Source: JALYOK01 sp963840785
GTDB taxonomy: Bacteria; Pseudomonadota; Gammaproteobacteria; Burkholderiales; JALYOK01
Assembly (NCBI GenBank): GCA_963840785.1
Contig: CAWJAF010000003.1
Span: 248,001-312,000 of the forward strand
Direction of reading: 5' to 3'
DNA: 64,000 bases
Shown: positions 43,495 through 52,674 of the stretch, one piece after another
How the letters are laid out: each line of letters begins with the position of its first letter
Position numbering within the stretch: position 1 is the first letter of the stretch
The notes under the pieces: generated by a model
What the model was told of the DNA's origin: nothing
Seen by the model: only the letters and a program-made list of their open reading frames with translations
The model's database searches: none
Program-made: the position numbers and the translations under genes

Positions 43495-44973
43495 TCAGCG
43501 CATTACAAACGGATTGCCCGTCGCCGCGCCCGAGTTAATCCACACGCTCTTCGTCTGCAGATATTCGCGAATCGCATCCATGCCGTTTTCGCGCCCGAGG
43601 CCGGAATCTTTATAGCCGCCGAATGGCGACATAAAACTCACGGCACGATAGGTATTGACCCAAACCGTTCCTGCTTGAATACGCTCAGACATGCGCAGCG
43701 CGCGGCCGATGTCGCTGGTCCACACACCGGAGCCCAGGCCAAAGCGCACATCGTTGGCGATGGCGAGGGCTTCGTCTTCGTCTTTGAATTTGATCACGGA
43801 CAACACTGGGCCGAACACTTCTTCCTGCGCGATGCGCATTTTATTTTTCACACCGGCGAACACCGTCGGCTCGACGAACCAACCGGTGCCGCACTCGGCA
43901 CGCGTCGCAGGGCCGCCGCCCATCAGCAATTCCGCGCCTTCGTTTTTCGCGATATCGATGTAGCCCAACACTTTTTCGTATTGCGGACGCGTCGTAACCG
44001 GGCCGACCTGCGTATCCATGCTCATCGGATCACCCATGCGCGCCGTCTTCGCCAGCGTCACGAGTTTCTCGACGAACTCATCGTGAATCGATTCTTGCAC
44101 TAACAAGCGCGAACCGGCGATACAGGTTTGCCCGGTCGCGGCGAAGATGCCGGACACGGCACCGTTCACTGCGTCTTCAATCTTCGCATCGGCGAACACG
44201 ATATTGGGCGACTTGCCACCAAGCTCAAGGCCCACTTTTTTGAAATTGGCCGCGGCCGCTTGATTAATCGCGCGCCCCGTCCCATCGGATCCGGTGAAGG
44301 TAATTTTCTTCACCAGCGGATGTTCCACCAGCGGCGTGCCGACTTCCTTGCCAAATCCGGTCACGACGTTCACTACACCCGGCGGAAAGCCCGCTTCTTC
44401 AAACAGTTTAACGAACTCCAACGTCGACGCCGACGTAAATTCCGAAGGCTTCAAGACGATGGTACAACCGGCAGCGAGTGCCGGCGCCAGTTTCCAGGCG
44501 GCGAGCATCAGCGGCGAATTCCATGGCGTGATGGCGCAGACGACGCCAAGTGGTTCATGTCGCGTGAAGTTGAAATAGCCTTTTTTATCAAGGGGAATAA
44601 CCGCGCCCTGAATTTTGTCGGCGAGGCCGCCGAAATAGTAATACCACTGTGGCACATAATTGGTTTGCGCTTGCATTTCGGCGATGAGTTTGCCGTTATC
44701 GCGCACTTCCAGTTCCGCTAATTTTTTCGCGTCGCGGGCGGCTAAGTCGCCGAGCTTGTGAATCAACAAACCGCGTTGCGTCGGCGTGTAAGTTGACCAT
44801 GGACCTTGGGTGAATGCGCGATGGGCGGCTTGAACGGCGCGGTCTGCATCCGTTGCATCACCTTGGGCGATCAGCGTCCAAGGTTGGCCGGTATAAGGAT
44901 TGAAACTTTCGAACCATTTCCCTGATGCGGGATCGACGAATTTGCCATCAATATAGTGCTGATGTTTTTGCAT
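43495..44973 (-). CDS. NAD(P)-dependent aldehyde dehydrogenase
   Basis: Aldehyde dehydrogenase of 492 residues, full length. The Glu motif is LELGGKSPNIVF and the catalytic Cys is in FAATGQTCIAGSRLLV. ITPWNSPLMLAAWKLAPALA and KPSEFTSASTLEF bind the cofactor. It opens MQKHQHYIDGKFVDPASGKW. Likely first gene of the operon with alcohol dehydrogenase and the PanE-like gene. A dispersed repeat (copy K) lies between its start and the ketosynthase gene. Confidence 0.9.
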   Translation of the reverse strand: MQKHQHYIDGKFVDPASGKWFESFNPYTGQPWTLIAQGDATDADRAVQAAHRAFTQGPWSTYTPTQRGLLIHKLGDLAARDAKKLAELEVRDNGKLIAEMQAQTNYVPQWYYYFGGLADKIQGAVIPLDKKGYFNFTRHEPLGVVCAITPWNSPLMLAAWKLAPALAAGCTIVLKPSEFTSASTLEFVKLFEEAGFPPGVVNVVTGFGKEVGTPLVEHPLVKKITFTGSDGTGRAINQAAAANFKKVGLELGGKSPNIVFADAKIEDAVNGAVSGIFAATGQTCIAGSRLLVQESIHDEFVEKLVTLAKTARMGDPMSMDTQVGPVTTRPQYEKVLGYIDIAKNEGAELLMGGGPATRAECGTGWFVEPTVFAGVKNKMRIAQEEVFGPVLSVIKFKDEDEALAIANDVRFGLGSGVWTSDIGRALRMSERIQAGTVWVNTYRAVSFMSPFGGYKDSGLGRENGMDAIREYLQTKSVWINSGAATGNPFVMR

Positions 44974-45060
44974 TACTTTACTCCCTCCGTAAAACCGGAT
45001 TGTGTACGGTGTTCAGTTACCGCGTGAATGGCGGCCCAAATACAGCTTGCCTGACTAAGT

Positions 45061-45112
45061 GGCCTTAGGCCAGACGCACTATCCATGCGGTTCTCCAGGC
45101 ATATTCTGCCAC
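45061..45112 (-). repeat. Dispersed intergenic repeat, copy K
   Basis: On the minus strand this reads ATATGCCTGGAGAACCGC, ATGGATAGTGCGTCTGG, CCTAAGGCCACTTAG, near consensus in its first half. It lies between the ketosynthase gene end and the aldehyde dehydrogenase gene start. Confidence 0.7.
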
Positions 45113-45159
45113 AAGGCGCACCTCGCTTGCCTCGTGGCGTTGCGCTAAAAAAGATTGCT

Positions 45160-46386
45160 TTATATGCGCTTCGCGATCAATACCGCGTTGTTACCACCGA
45201 AAGCAAATGAGTTCGACATCACCGCACGAATCGACGAATCGCTACGGGCGGTGTTCGGCACGTAGTCCAAATCGCATGCAGGGTCAGGCATTCTCAAATG
45301 CGCGGTGGGCGGAATTATACCGTCAAGCAACGCCTTCACAGCAACGATGAATTCGACCACGCCGGTTGCGCCCATCAAATGTCCGTGCAACGCTTTGGTC
45401 GAACTGATCGGTACATGCACCGCTTGATTGCCAAATGCCGCCTTAATCGCGTCGCTTTCAACGATATCGCCGACCGTTGTCGCTGTTCCGTGGGCATTGA
45501 CGTAGCCGATGTCTTGCGGCGAAAGGCCAGCGTCGTTCAACGCCATAGTGATCGCGCGCGTTTGTCCCGGTGCTGAAGGCTTCGTGATATGCGACGCATC
45601 GCTGGTGGAACCAAACCCGGCAAGCTCCGCATAAATTGTCGCGCCACGGCGCCGCGCGTGCTCGAGCTCTTCCAGCACCACTGCGCCCGCGCCCTCCCCC
45701 AACACAAAACCGGAACGATCCGCTGAGAATGGCCTGCATGACGTTTCGGGATGATCTTTATCTTCGCGCGCCAACGTTTGCAATGCTTGCCATGCTTTAA
45801 GCGATCCCAAGGTTAACAAAGAATCAGCGCCACCGGCGATCACGCAATCGCAGTAGCCTGCGCGAATCGCGCGCAGCGATTCGCCGATCGCAACTGCAGA
45901 CGACGAACACGCAATCGAGTAAGTATAAGTTTGTCCGGTGAAACCGAAGTCTAAGGAGATTTCCGACGCAGCCGCGTTGTTCATGGTCATCACTACGGTA
46001 CTCGGTTTAACGCGCGCGTTTGCGGAATTGCCTAAGTACTGCCGGTAAGAATCTTCCATCGTTGTGGCGCCACCAAGACCCGTGCCCCAATACACCCCGG
46101 CCCGGTCTTTATCTTCCGCGACAAATTTTGCATCGGCGACGGCTTGCCGCGCCGTCAACAACGCCAGCAGTGTCGTCCGGTCAAGCGTCCCAAGGCGCAT
46201 TTTGGTGAAGCCTTCAGTGGAAAACGGCGGAATTTCTGCCGTTAACCACGGCGTTGCATCTTCGGTGAATTGGCGCGAATGGCGCGCCACGCCGGAACGT
46301 CCTGCAATCAAGTTACCAAAAAACGTGCCCACATCGTTGCCGACCGGCGACATGACGCCGATGCCGGTGACGACAACGCGTCTCAC
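45160..46386 (-). CDS. Beta-ketoacyl-ACP synthase (FabF-like)
   Basis: Condensing enzyme of 408 residues. The Cys-His-His triad is present: Cys160 (YSIACSSSAVAIGES), His299 (NAHGTATTVGD) and His336 (KALHGHLMGATG). The fold and length match FabF/KAS II. It overlaps the acyl carrier protein gene by four bases, and no other fatty acid synthesis gene is near, so this is a stand-alone pair. It may serve a specialised acyl product and not bulk lipid synthesis; the product is unknown. Confidence 0.88.
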   Translation of the reverse strand: MRRVVVTGIGVMSPVGNDVGTFFGNLIAGRSGVARHSRQFTEDATPWLTAEIPPFSTEGFTKMRLGTLDRTTLLALLTARQAVADAKFVAEDKDRAGVYWGTGLGGATTMEDSYRQYLGNSANARVKPSTVVMTMNNAAASEISLDFGFTGQTYTYSIACSSSAVAIGESLRAIRAGYCDCVIAGGADSLLTLGSLKAWQALQTLAREDKDHPETSCRPFSADRSGFVLGEGAGAVVLEELEHARRRGATIYAELAGFGSTSDASHITKPSAPGQTRAITMALNDAGLSPQDIGYVNAHGTATTVGDIVESDAIKAAFGNQAVHVPISSTKALHGHLMGATGVVEFIVAVKALLDGIIPPTAHLRMPDPACDLDYVPNTARSDSSIRAVMSNSFAFGGNNAVLIAKRI

Positions 46387-46649
46387 GCAGGCGTTTCCAG
46401 CGATTTTTTATCGCCATGCTGTTCGGCGATTAGGCGATCGATCTCTTTCGCAATATCGCCAACGGACTTAATGTCAACACGCTCCATCGGCGCATTCACA
46501 TTGAATTTTTCTTCCAGCAAAAACATGAATTCGATAGCCGATAGCGAGTCGATTTTCAATTCCTCTAGCCCCGCTTCAGGTGTGACCGCAGCGGGATCAA
46601 GTTGGAATTGGTCGACAAGCATCTCGCGAACGGTATCAAGCGTGCTCAT
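46383..46649 (-). CDS. Acyl carrier protein (orphan)
   Basis: Acyl carrier protein of 88 residues with the phosphopantetheine Ser in ELKIDSLSAIEFMFLLEEKF. The helices and acidic residues are as usual. It starts the ketosynthase operon, with coupled translation (ATGA). Another housekeeping ACP would be expected elsewhere in the genome. Likely carrier for the ketosynthase next to it. Confidence 0.87.
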   Translation of the reverse strand: MSTLDTVREMLVDQFQLDPAAVTPEAGLEELKIDSLSAIEFMFLLEEKFNVNAPMERVDIKSVGDIAKEIDRLIAEQHGDKKSLETPA

Positions 46650-46768
46650 TTACAACTTCCCCTTAGTTCAAATTTTTATCTAAATTCGCCGTCTATATCG
46701 ACGATTCCTATAGGGAGTTTAGCACAGGCGATCCGCGCCAAAACGACGCGCTCAAATGTTTCAATCGA

Positions 46769-48394
46769 TCAAGACGATTGATGACACGATGCCTTTTTTG
46801 ATCTTCGCCACCCAACAAACGAACCTACTAGCCCAATGGGAAATGCAAGCGCGAGGAACGCCCAAAATTCGTCGGCATAGGAAGTTATTTGTCGATCCCT
46901 ATCGAACAGCGCAGGCGGCACAGGCCGTGGTGGTACGGGGATGATCTTCCAATCGGCACGATCCGCGGGCACGCGTGCCATGTATTCGTCGAACGAAGCA
47001 ATCGGAAAACTTCCCCACGCCCGGCTCGATGGAATTTGCGGAATGCGCACGAATACGATGGCCTCAATGTCATCGCGAAGCATTTTTTCGTATTCGGTTT
47101 TGGCACGCGTCGAATCGCTCACCAATCTTAACCAATCTTCACCGCCTGCTTCGAACGCAACGCGCGGGTAAAGCTTGGTCAATTCGCTTGCCAGATACTT
47201 ATAGGTCTTGCGAGCGCTGGAAAAACTCAAGTCCGTCGCCGCGGTGTAGTAATAACCTGCGGCCGCTTTCGTTCGACTGGTAATGCCGCGCGGTGGAATG
47301 CTCCAGCCCAATATTTGCAATGTGTCCACGCTGATGCCGGTACAGTTTGCCTTAGCGTGATCGTAGGGAAAATCGTGGCGATAAAAATGCGCGTAAACGC
47401 GGCTAATCGCGCCTTGATAGCTGCGCGCGGCACGATCATTTTTTAGGATCGCGAACAACATGTACGATGGCCGATAGTAGGATTGGCCGCTATTCAAATC
47501 CATCAAATAATTGTCCATCGGTAGCATCGCCGCGGTAATGCCCTTCTCGCTAAAATTGGCGAGATTGTAAAAATTATTCACCATCCAATCGGCGATTTGG
47601 CCGTCGGCTTGATTAATGCCGGTCACGACGGCGAAATGGCCGCCGTGGGCTTCATCGTCGTCGCCTTGCGCGCCGTTCAACATCAATCCGAGAATCCCTT
47701 TATCCTGCCAGTCTCTCGGACCGCCGCGCTCCCACAATAGCCGTGCGCTAAATGGCGATTGCGCGCCACCGTTTTCATGAGTAATGAGCTGCGCCAGCGA
47801 CTCATTCGCTTGCAACGGTTGCAATGACAATTTTGTTGCGTCGACTCGAAAATCTTCCGGCCATATCACGCGCGAAACAAATTGCGCTGGTACGTCATTG
47901 TTGGTCTGCATCGAACCACGCAGGCGCAACGTCCGTTGCGAAAAAAACGTTTGCGACGCGTCATTGTAGTAGGAAAGATTGCTGGGAATTTTCGGAACAA
48001 TGGCAAAATTAAGTTCACTGCGATTGGCCAGCCGCAGCGATTGACCGTCGGCTGCGAGTTGTGAATTCTCCACGACCAACGGTGACCCGAGCCAAACCAT
48101 GAATGGCAACGAGTCCTTCGCTTCGCGTTGCCATTGGGCAATATCCGCTTGAAAGGAGAGATTCGGGCTGAAAGATTCGGTTAACGCATCGGTGCGCGGA
48201 ACGGCAACGATTTCATCTTCGAAATACCACAGCGCTTGCTTCGGCGCAGAACAATCGGCGCAGCGCCCTGTCGTCGCGCGAAATTGGTTAGCAGAATGAA
48301 ATCCAATTCGCCCTTCGGCAAGCGCTTCACGAGGATTCGCCACCGTGGTGGCGACATGAAACAACAGGGCGACACAGATCAACCAACGAAACAC
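46769..48394 (-). CDS. Exported/membrane protein of unknown function with Lnb/DUF4105-like features
   Basis: Protein of 541 residues. A signal peptide (MFRWLICVALLFHVATTVAN) is followed by a long periplasmic part and a C-terminal membrane helix (FWAFLALAFPIGLVGSFVGW) with a basic tail. Two motifs stand out: AHGGHFAVVTG and KANCTGISVDTLQILGW, a His and a Cys arrangement recalling the DUF4105/Lnb-type Cys-His fold. I do not recognise the protein further. It follows the ACP gene start by over 100 bases downstream on the same strand, but a shared function is unproven. Confidence 0.7.
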   Translation of the reverse strand: MFRWLICVALLFHVATTVANPREALAEGRIGFHSANQFRATTGRCADCSAPKQALWYFEDEIVAVPRTDALTESFSPNLSFQADIAQWQREAKDSLPFMVWLGSPLVVENSQLAADGQSLRLANRSELNFAIVPKIPSNLSYYNDASQTFFSQRTLRLRGSMQTNNDVPAQFVSRVIWPEDFRVDATKLSLQPLQANESLAQLITHENGGAQSPFSARLLWERGGPRDWQDKGILGLMLNGAQGDDDEAHGGHFAVVTGINQADGQIADWMVNNFYNLANFSEKGITAAMLPMDNYLMDLNSGQSYYRPSYMLFAILKNDRAARSYQGAISRVYAHFYRHDFPYDHAKANCTGISVDTLQILGWSIPPRGITSRTKAAAGYYYTAATDLSFSSARKTYKYLASELTKLYPRVAFEAGGEDWLRLVSDSTRAKTEYEKMLRDDIEAIVFVRIPQIPSSRAWGSFPIASFDEYMARVPADRADWKIIPVPPRPVPPALFDRDRQITSYADEFWAFLALAFPIGLVGSFVGWRRSKKASCHQSS

Positions 48395-48419
48395 TAGCGC
48401 CGCCCGGCCTGGTCGTAAA

Positions 48420-49478
48420 CTACTTCTTCGTGTCGTACTTACCGATCAACTCGCGCGCGCTATTGACCAACGCTTTGCCATCCAAACCACGCTTATCTAA
48501 ATCTTTAATCCAATCTTCGGTCACGGTTTGCGCGGCTTTTTGCCAACCCTTCAGCTCATCCATTGGAATGGTGTTGAAGGTGTTTTTACGTTCGACCGCG
48601 AGCTTGCGCGCGGGAATGGCTTCTTCATCTGACATTTTGCCGACCGCCATCGACAACTCGGGGCCGCTATTGGCATCAATGATCTTCTTCAAATCCGGCG
48701 GCAGGCTCGCATATTTCTCTTTGTTCATCGCGAAAACGAACACAGTGGAATATAACCACTGCGACTTTGCGTCGATCTCGGAATGATATTTGACTAACTC
48801 ATGGGCCTTAATCGACGGCACGATTTCCCAGGGCAATAGCGCGCCATTGATCACGCCTTTAGATAACGCGTCGGCAACTTGAGTGATCGGCATGCCGACT
48901 GGGGTCGCACCGAGCGCCGCCAACAACTTACTGGTAATACGCGTCGCTGCGCGGACTTTCATTCCCTTCAGATCGGCCAAGGTTTTGATCGGCTTGTCGA
49001 CCATGTGAAAATGCGGTTCGTCATGCTGATGCACGGCCAATAAATGCACGTCCTTGAACTCGATTTTGTCGAGCTTATTCAAATGCACGAATTCCCACAA
49101 CGCGCGGCTGCCACCGGATGCGCTGTTGACCATAAACGGCAACTCGAATATTTCAAATGCCGGAAAGCGCCCGGCCGAATAGCCCGCCACCGTCCAGCCA
49201 ATGTCGGTGATGCCGTCTTTAATCTGATCGTACATTTGCGGCGGCGTGCCGCCAAGCTGCATGGACGGATAAACCTGAACTTTGATGCGACCATTCGATT
49301 GCTTCATTACCCGGTCCGCCCAAGGCTGCATAAATTTGGCATGAAACGGCGACATCTGCGGCAGAAAATGATGCAGCTTTAGCGTCACTTCCTGAGCACG
49401 CGCGGCACCGCTCAACACGAATGCCATGAGCACGGCGGCACCGGATAGGCGAATTAGCTGGGTAAAACGTCGATGCAT
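48420..49478 (-). CDS. TRAP transporter solute receptor (DctP family)
   Basis: Periplasmic receptor of 352 residues. The signal is MHRRFTQLIRLSGAAVLMAF with cleavage near SGAARA. The mature part has LKLHHFLPQMSPFHAKFM, VQVYPSMQLGG and MKVRAATRITSKLLAALGA with the carboxylate-binding Arg. The TRAP membrane genes dctQ and dctM are not in the window. The neighbouring exported protein and the Bug receptor do not form an obvious transport operon. The ligand is probably an organic acid. Confidence 0.9.
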   Translation of the reverse strand: MHRRFTQLIRLSGAAVLMAFVLSGAARAQEVTLKLHHFLPQMSPFHAKFMQPWADRVMKQSNGRIKVQVYPSMQLGGTPPQMYDQIKDGITDIGWTVAGYSAGRFPAFEIFELPFMVNSASGGSRALWEFVHLNKLDKIEFKDVHLLAVHQHDEPHFHMVDKPIKTLADLKGMKVRAATRITSKLLAALGATPVGMPITQVADALSKGVINGALLPWEIVPSIKAHELVKYHSEIDAKSQWLYSTVFVFAMNKEKYASLPPDLKKIIDANSGPELSMAVGKMSDEEAIPARKLAVERKNTFNTIPMDELKGWQKAAQTVTEDWIKDLDKRGLDGKALVNSARELIGKYDTKK

Positions 49479-49570
49479 TATTGTTCTCCTAAAAAATCAT
49501 TTGGCCAAAACTTTGCCATTGTCCCAGGTTTGGACGTTGGTTAAAAGCGCGCGATGGCGCGATTCGGTTG

Positions 49571-49632
49571 ACCTGCCTGTAGAGGCAATGGCCATGCGGA
49601 TATCCAGGCATGCATTGCCATAAGGCAAGCAG
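49571..49632 (-). repeat. Dispersed intergenic repeat, copy L, forming a hairpin
   Basis: On the minus strand this reads GCATGCCTGGATATCCGC, ATGGCCATTGCCTCTACAGG, near consensus. GGCAATG and CATTGCC at its sides pair, so the copy folds as a stem. It lies in the 187 bases between the TRAP receptor and Bug receptor genes. Confidence 0.7.
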
Positions 49633-49665
49633 GATGTGCCGCGTGGCACGGTAACCTTACATACT

Positions 49666-50643
49666 TTAGTCGATCGTCGCGCCGGAATCCTTCACGATCT
49701 TCGCCCACTTCGCGATCTCCGCTTTTAGCATCGCAGCAAATTGTTCGGGGTCGCGAACGAACGGTTCCGCGCCTTGCAGCGCGAGTTTCTCTTTTACATC
49801 GGCGCTATTTAGGGCGACGGTGACGGTCGCGCGTAATTGTTCGATGATGGCCTTGGGCGTTCCCATCGGCGCAAACAATCCATACCACGGATCAGCGCCG
49901 AATCCCGCCACCGTTTCCCCGATGGTTGGCACTTGCGGCAACGATGAAATACGCTTCTTCGTCGCCGCGCCAAGCGCGATCAATTTGCCGCCTTTGACCA
50001 ATGCAATCGACGACGGCATGCTGACAAACGCCAACGGCAATTCACCGCTCAACACATCGTTCAGCGCGGCCGTCGCGCCTTTGTAGGGAATGTGCGCGAC
50101 AGCGGTCTTTGCCTGGGCGTTGAACATCTCGCCGATCAGATGATTGAACGTACCGTTGCCCGCCGAGCCGTAGCGCAAGGTACCGGGTTTGGATTTATCC
50201 AGCGCGATGAGTTCTTTGACGGATTTCGCCGAAAAGCTTGGATGCGCGACCAACAAATAAGGCGCAGTCGCCATCGGCGCAATCGGCGCAAAATCTTTCA
50301 ACGGATCAAAACCCGGCTGCTTGTACAAAACCGGATTGACCAGCATCACACTGCTTAACGCGAGGAATAATGTGTAGCCGTCTTTAGGCGCTTGAGCCGC
50401 CGCTTGCGCGCCGATATTGCCGCCCGCGCCAACTTTGTTATTGACGATAAATTGCTGTTTCAGAAGTTCCGAGAGTTTATGCGCGACGATACGTGCGATG
50501 GCATCGTTGCCGCCGCCGGCGGCCTGCGGCACGATCAGCGTGACGGATTTAGTTGGATAGGTTTCGGCGTGCGCACTGGTTAACATCCATACGATTGCGA
50601 CGAAAATGAATGTGACGAATCGAGTGCGGGAAATTATGTTCAT
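49666..50643 (-). CDS. Bug-family (TctC-type) periplasmic receptor
   Basis: Periplasmic receptor of about 325 residues from the ATG at 50643 (a start at 50688 would lengthen the N-terminus by 15 residues ahead of the signal peptide). The signal is MNIISRTRFVTFIFVAIVWM. The mature protein opens YPTKSVTLIVPQAAGGGNDA, the family signature, and has LRYGSAGNGTFNHLIGEMF. Such receptors are very numerous in betaproteobacteria and most stand alone, as here. Ligand unknown. Confidence 0.9.
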   Translation of the reverse strand: MNIISRTRFVTFIFVAIVWMLTSAHAETYPTKSVTLIVPQAAGGGNDAIARIVAHKLSELLKQQFIVNNKVGAGGNIGAQAAAQAPKDGYTLFLALSSVMLVNPVLYKQPGFDPLKDFAPIAPMATAPYLLVAHPSFSAKSVKELIALDKSKPGTLRYGSAGNGTFNHLIGEMFNAQAKTAVAHIPYKGATAALNDVLSGELPLAFVSMPSSIALVKGGKLIALGAATKKRISSLPQVPTIGETVAGFGADPWYGLFAPMGTPKAIIEQLRATVTVALNSADVKEKLALQGAEPFVRDPEQFAAMLKAEIAKWAKIVKDSGATID

Positions 50644-50745
50644 ATTTGAATACAGCAAATGCACTAAAGCCTGCATGTTACAAGACATTGCGCAATTGAA
50701 AAGTAAGATTGCTTCGCTGACGTTTCCAGGAACCGAAGGTCTGAG

Positions 50746-50848
50746 GTAGGGCGGATCAAAGCGCGAAGCGACGGATCCACCACACCCTTGGCTACGAGCA
50801 TTGGGGGTTGATGCGCATGGTGGATCCGCCGCGCTTCATCCACCCTAC
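50746..50848. repeat. Imperfect inverted-repeat element, MITE-like
   Basis: Arms GTAGGGCGGATCAAAGCGCG with GCGACGGATCCACCA (50746-50782) and TGGTGGATCCGCCGCGCTTC with ATCCACCCTAC (50818-50848) are inverted copies around a 35-base centre. No gene is inside. It lies in the 372-base gap between the Bug receptor gene and the BT1-type transporter gene; the rest of the gap is featureless apart from a GGAGA site at 51006. Confidence 0.6.
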
Positions 50849-51015
50849 AACGCAGTACCAGATTCATGGCGTGTGGCAGTATCGATTCAGCCGATACGGG
50901 CAGCTCGCAATGACGCGCCGTTATCTTTGCGCATCGAAGCATCATTCTCTTCTCCCCAATGCGTCGCGAAATTGTCATAATAGCGCGTGCTTGACCATTC
51001 CCCACGGAGATAAGA

Positions 51016-52671
51016 ATGCAACAATCAGTGGCCAGACCCGGCGGATTTATGGGTTGGATCGACCGCAATTTTCTGCAGTTAGGACGCGAAGTTCGATTGA
51101 GTTTTCTGCCGCCGCTGATGGTTTACGCAGCCTATGGCATTTCGGCACTCACGGGCATCGTCGGAACATTCTTCGTCAAAGATTACCTCGGCCTTTCCGC
51201 TGAATTTCTCGCCATGTTGGGATTCTGGCTCGGGATACCTTGGGCATTGAAGATGCCGGTCGGTCATCTGGTTGATTTGTATTGGCGCTACAAAGCGGGG
51301 CTGGTTTACTTGGGTGCAATTTTGGTGGCTTGCAGTTTATTAATCATGGTCGGCTTGTTATCCAACCCCGACATGATGCGACAAACCATGAGCGCCGAAA
51401 AATGGTTTGTGTTGTCCGCCCTGCTCGCGCCAATCGGCTATGTGCTGCAAGACGCGGTCGCCGATGCCATGACGGTAGAAGCCGTGCCGAAGTTCGACGA
51501 CGCGGGCCAACCCATCGACGCAAAACTACAACGCTCGATGCACACGACCATGCAAACGCTTGGGCGAGTCGCCCTGATCGGCGGTGGCGTAATTGTTGCG
51601 TTGGTGAATGTGATATTGCTTGAAGGCGTGCAGGATTTACCCAAAGATCAACAGGCGGCGGTTTACTCAAAAATCTATTTGCTGGCGCTAATCATTCCGT
51701 TGGTTTCCGTTATTGGCGTTACGCTTGCGGGACATCTGCGCCGCCGTGAACATAACCGTTTGCAAATGCAAAATTTGAGCGAAGAGGAAATCCGGCGCCG
51801 CACCGAAGTTCAATCGGAAAAACCAGCCGTGAATTGGTGGGTGTTGGGCGGCGGCATTGTCTTCGCGTTTGTCTCAATTTCGGTTGGCCTTAGCAATGCG
51901 CCATTCCTAAAAGCATATGGCCAGGAGTTGATCTTTGTCGCGTCGATGTCAATCATACTTTTCTTGATGTGGCGTCTATTGCGGGAATTGAGCCCGGATG
52001 CACGAGCAACGTTGCTAGGTACGGCCATCGTAATCTTTGTATTTCGCGCATTACCCGGCACGGGTGCCGGTTCCCAGTGGTGGGCGATCGATGTACTCAA
52101 ATTTGATCAAGAATTCTTTGCCAAACTGTCACTGCTTGGCAGCACGCTCACGCTACTGGGCCTGTTTGTGTTTCGCCGGTTCATGGCGGAGAAATCAATT
52201 TTTTATATTGCCGGATTTTTAACCTTAATCGGCACCGTACTGTCATTGCCGACAGTGGGGATGTATTTTGGGCTGCACCAATGGACGGCTGCGCACACAG
52301 GTGGCGTGGTGGATCAGCGCTTCATCGCACTGATTGATACCGCATTGGAGTCGCCGCTCGGCCAAATTGCGATGGTGCCTATGCTGGCTTGGATTGCGAA
52401 CTCCGCGCCGGCGCACTTGAAAGCGACCTTCTTTGCGGTGATGGCATCTTTCAGCAACTTGGCGTTATCACTCAGTAACCTCGGCACGAAATACATGAAT
52501 AAAATGTACACCGTGACCCGCGAAGTGAAGGACCCGACTAACGGCACAATCACAACGGCAGCGGATTATAGCCAACTCGGTTCGCTGTTCATTACGGTTA
52601 TTTTGATCGGATTGATTTTGCCGTTCATCGCCATTGCCCTCGCCAAAATATTCCGCTGGCGTAGCGCATAG
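51016..52671 (+). CDS. BT1/MFS-type membrane transporter
   Basis: Transporter of 551 residues with about 12 membrane helices. The N-terminal YAAYGISALTGIVGTFFVKD, then LGIPWALKMPVGHLVDLYWR, resembles the folate-biopterin transporter (BT1) family of the major facilitator superfamily. A basic cytoplasmic loop (GHLRRREHNRLQMQNLSEEE) splits it. The substrate is not shown by sequence. A GGAGA site precedes the ATG at 51016. The next gene starts three bases after its stop codon. Confidence 0.75.
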   Translation: MQQSVARPGGFMGWIDRNFLQLGREVRLSFLPPLMVYAAYGISALTGIVGTFFVKDYLGLSAEFLAMLGFWLGIPWALKMPVGHLVDLYWRYKAGLVYLGAILVACSLLIMVGLLSNPDMMRQTMSAEKWFVLSALLAPIGYVLQDAVADAMTVEAVPKFDDAGQPIDAKLQRSMHTTMQTLGRVALIGGGVIVALVNVILLEGVQDLPKDQQAAVYSKIYLLALIIPLVSVIGVTLAGHLRRREHNRLQMQNLSEEEIRRRTEVQSEKPAVNWWVLGGGIVFAFVSISVGLSNAPFLKAYGQELIFVASMSIILFLMWRLLRELSPDARATLLGTAIVIFVFRALPGTGAGSQWWAIDVLKFDQEFFAKLSLLGSTLTLLGLFVFRRFMAEKSIFYIAGFLTLIGTVLSLPTVGMYFGLHQWTAAHTGGVVDQRFIALIDTALESPLGQIAMVPMLAWIANSAPAHLKATFFAVMASFSNLALSLSNLGTKYMNKMYTVTREVKDPTNGTITTAADYSQLGSLFITVILIGLILPFIAIALAKIFRWRSA

Positions 52672-52674
52672 CGC

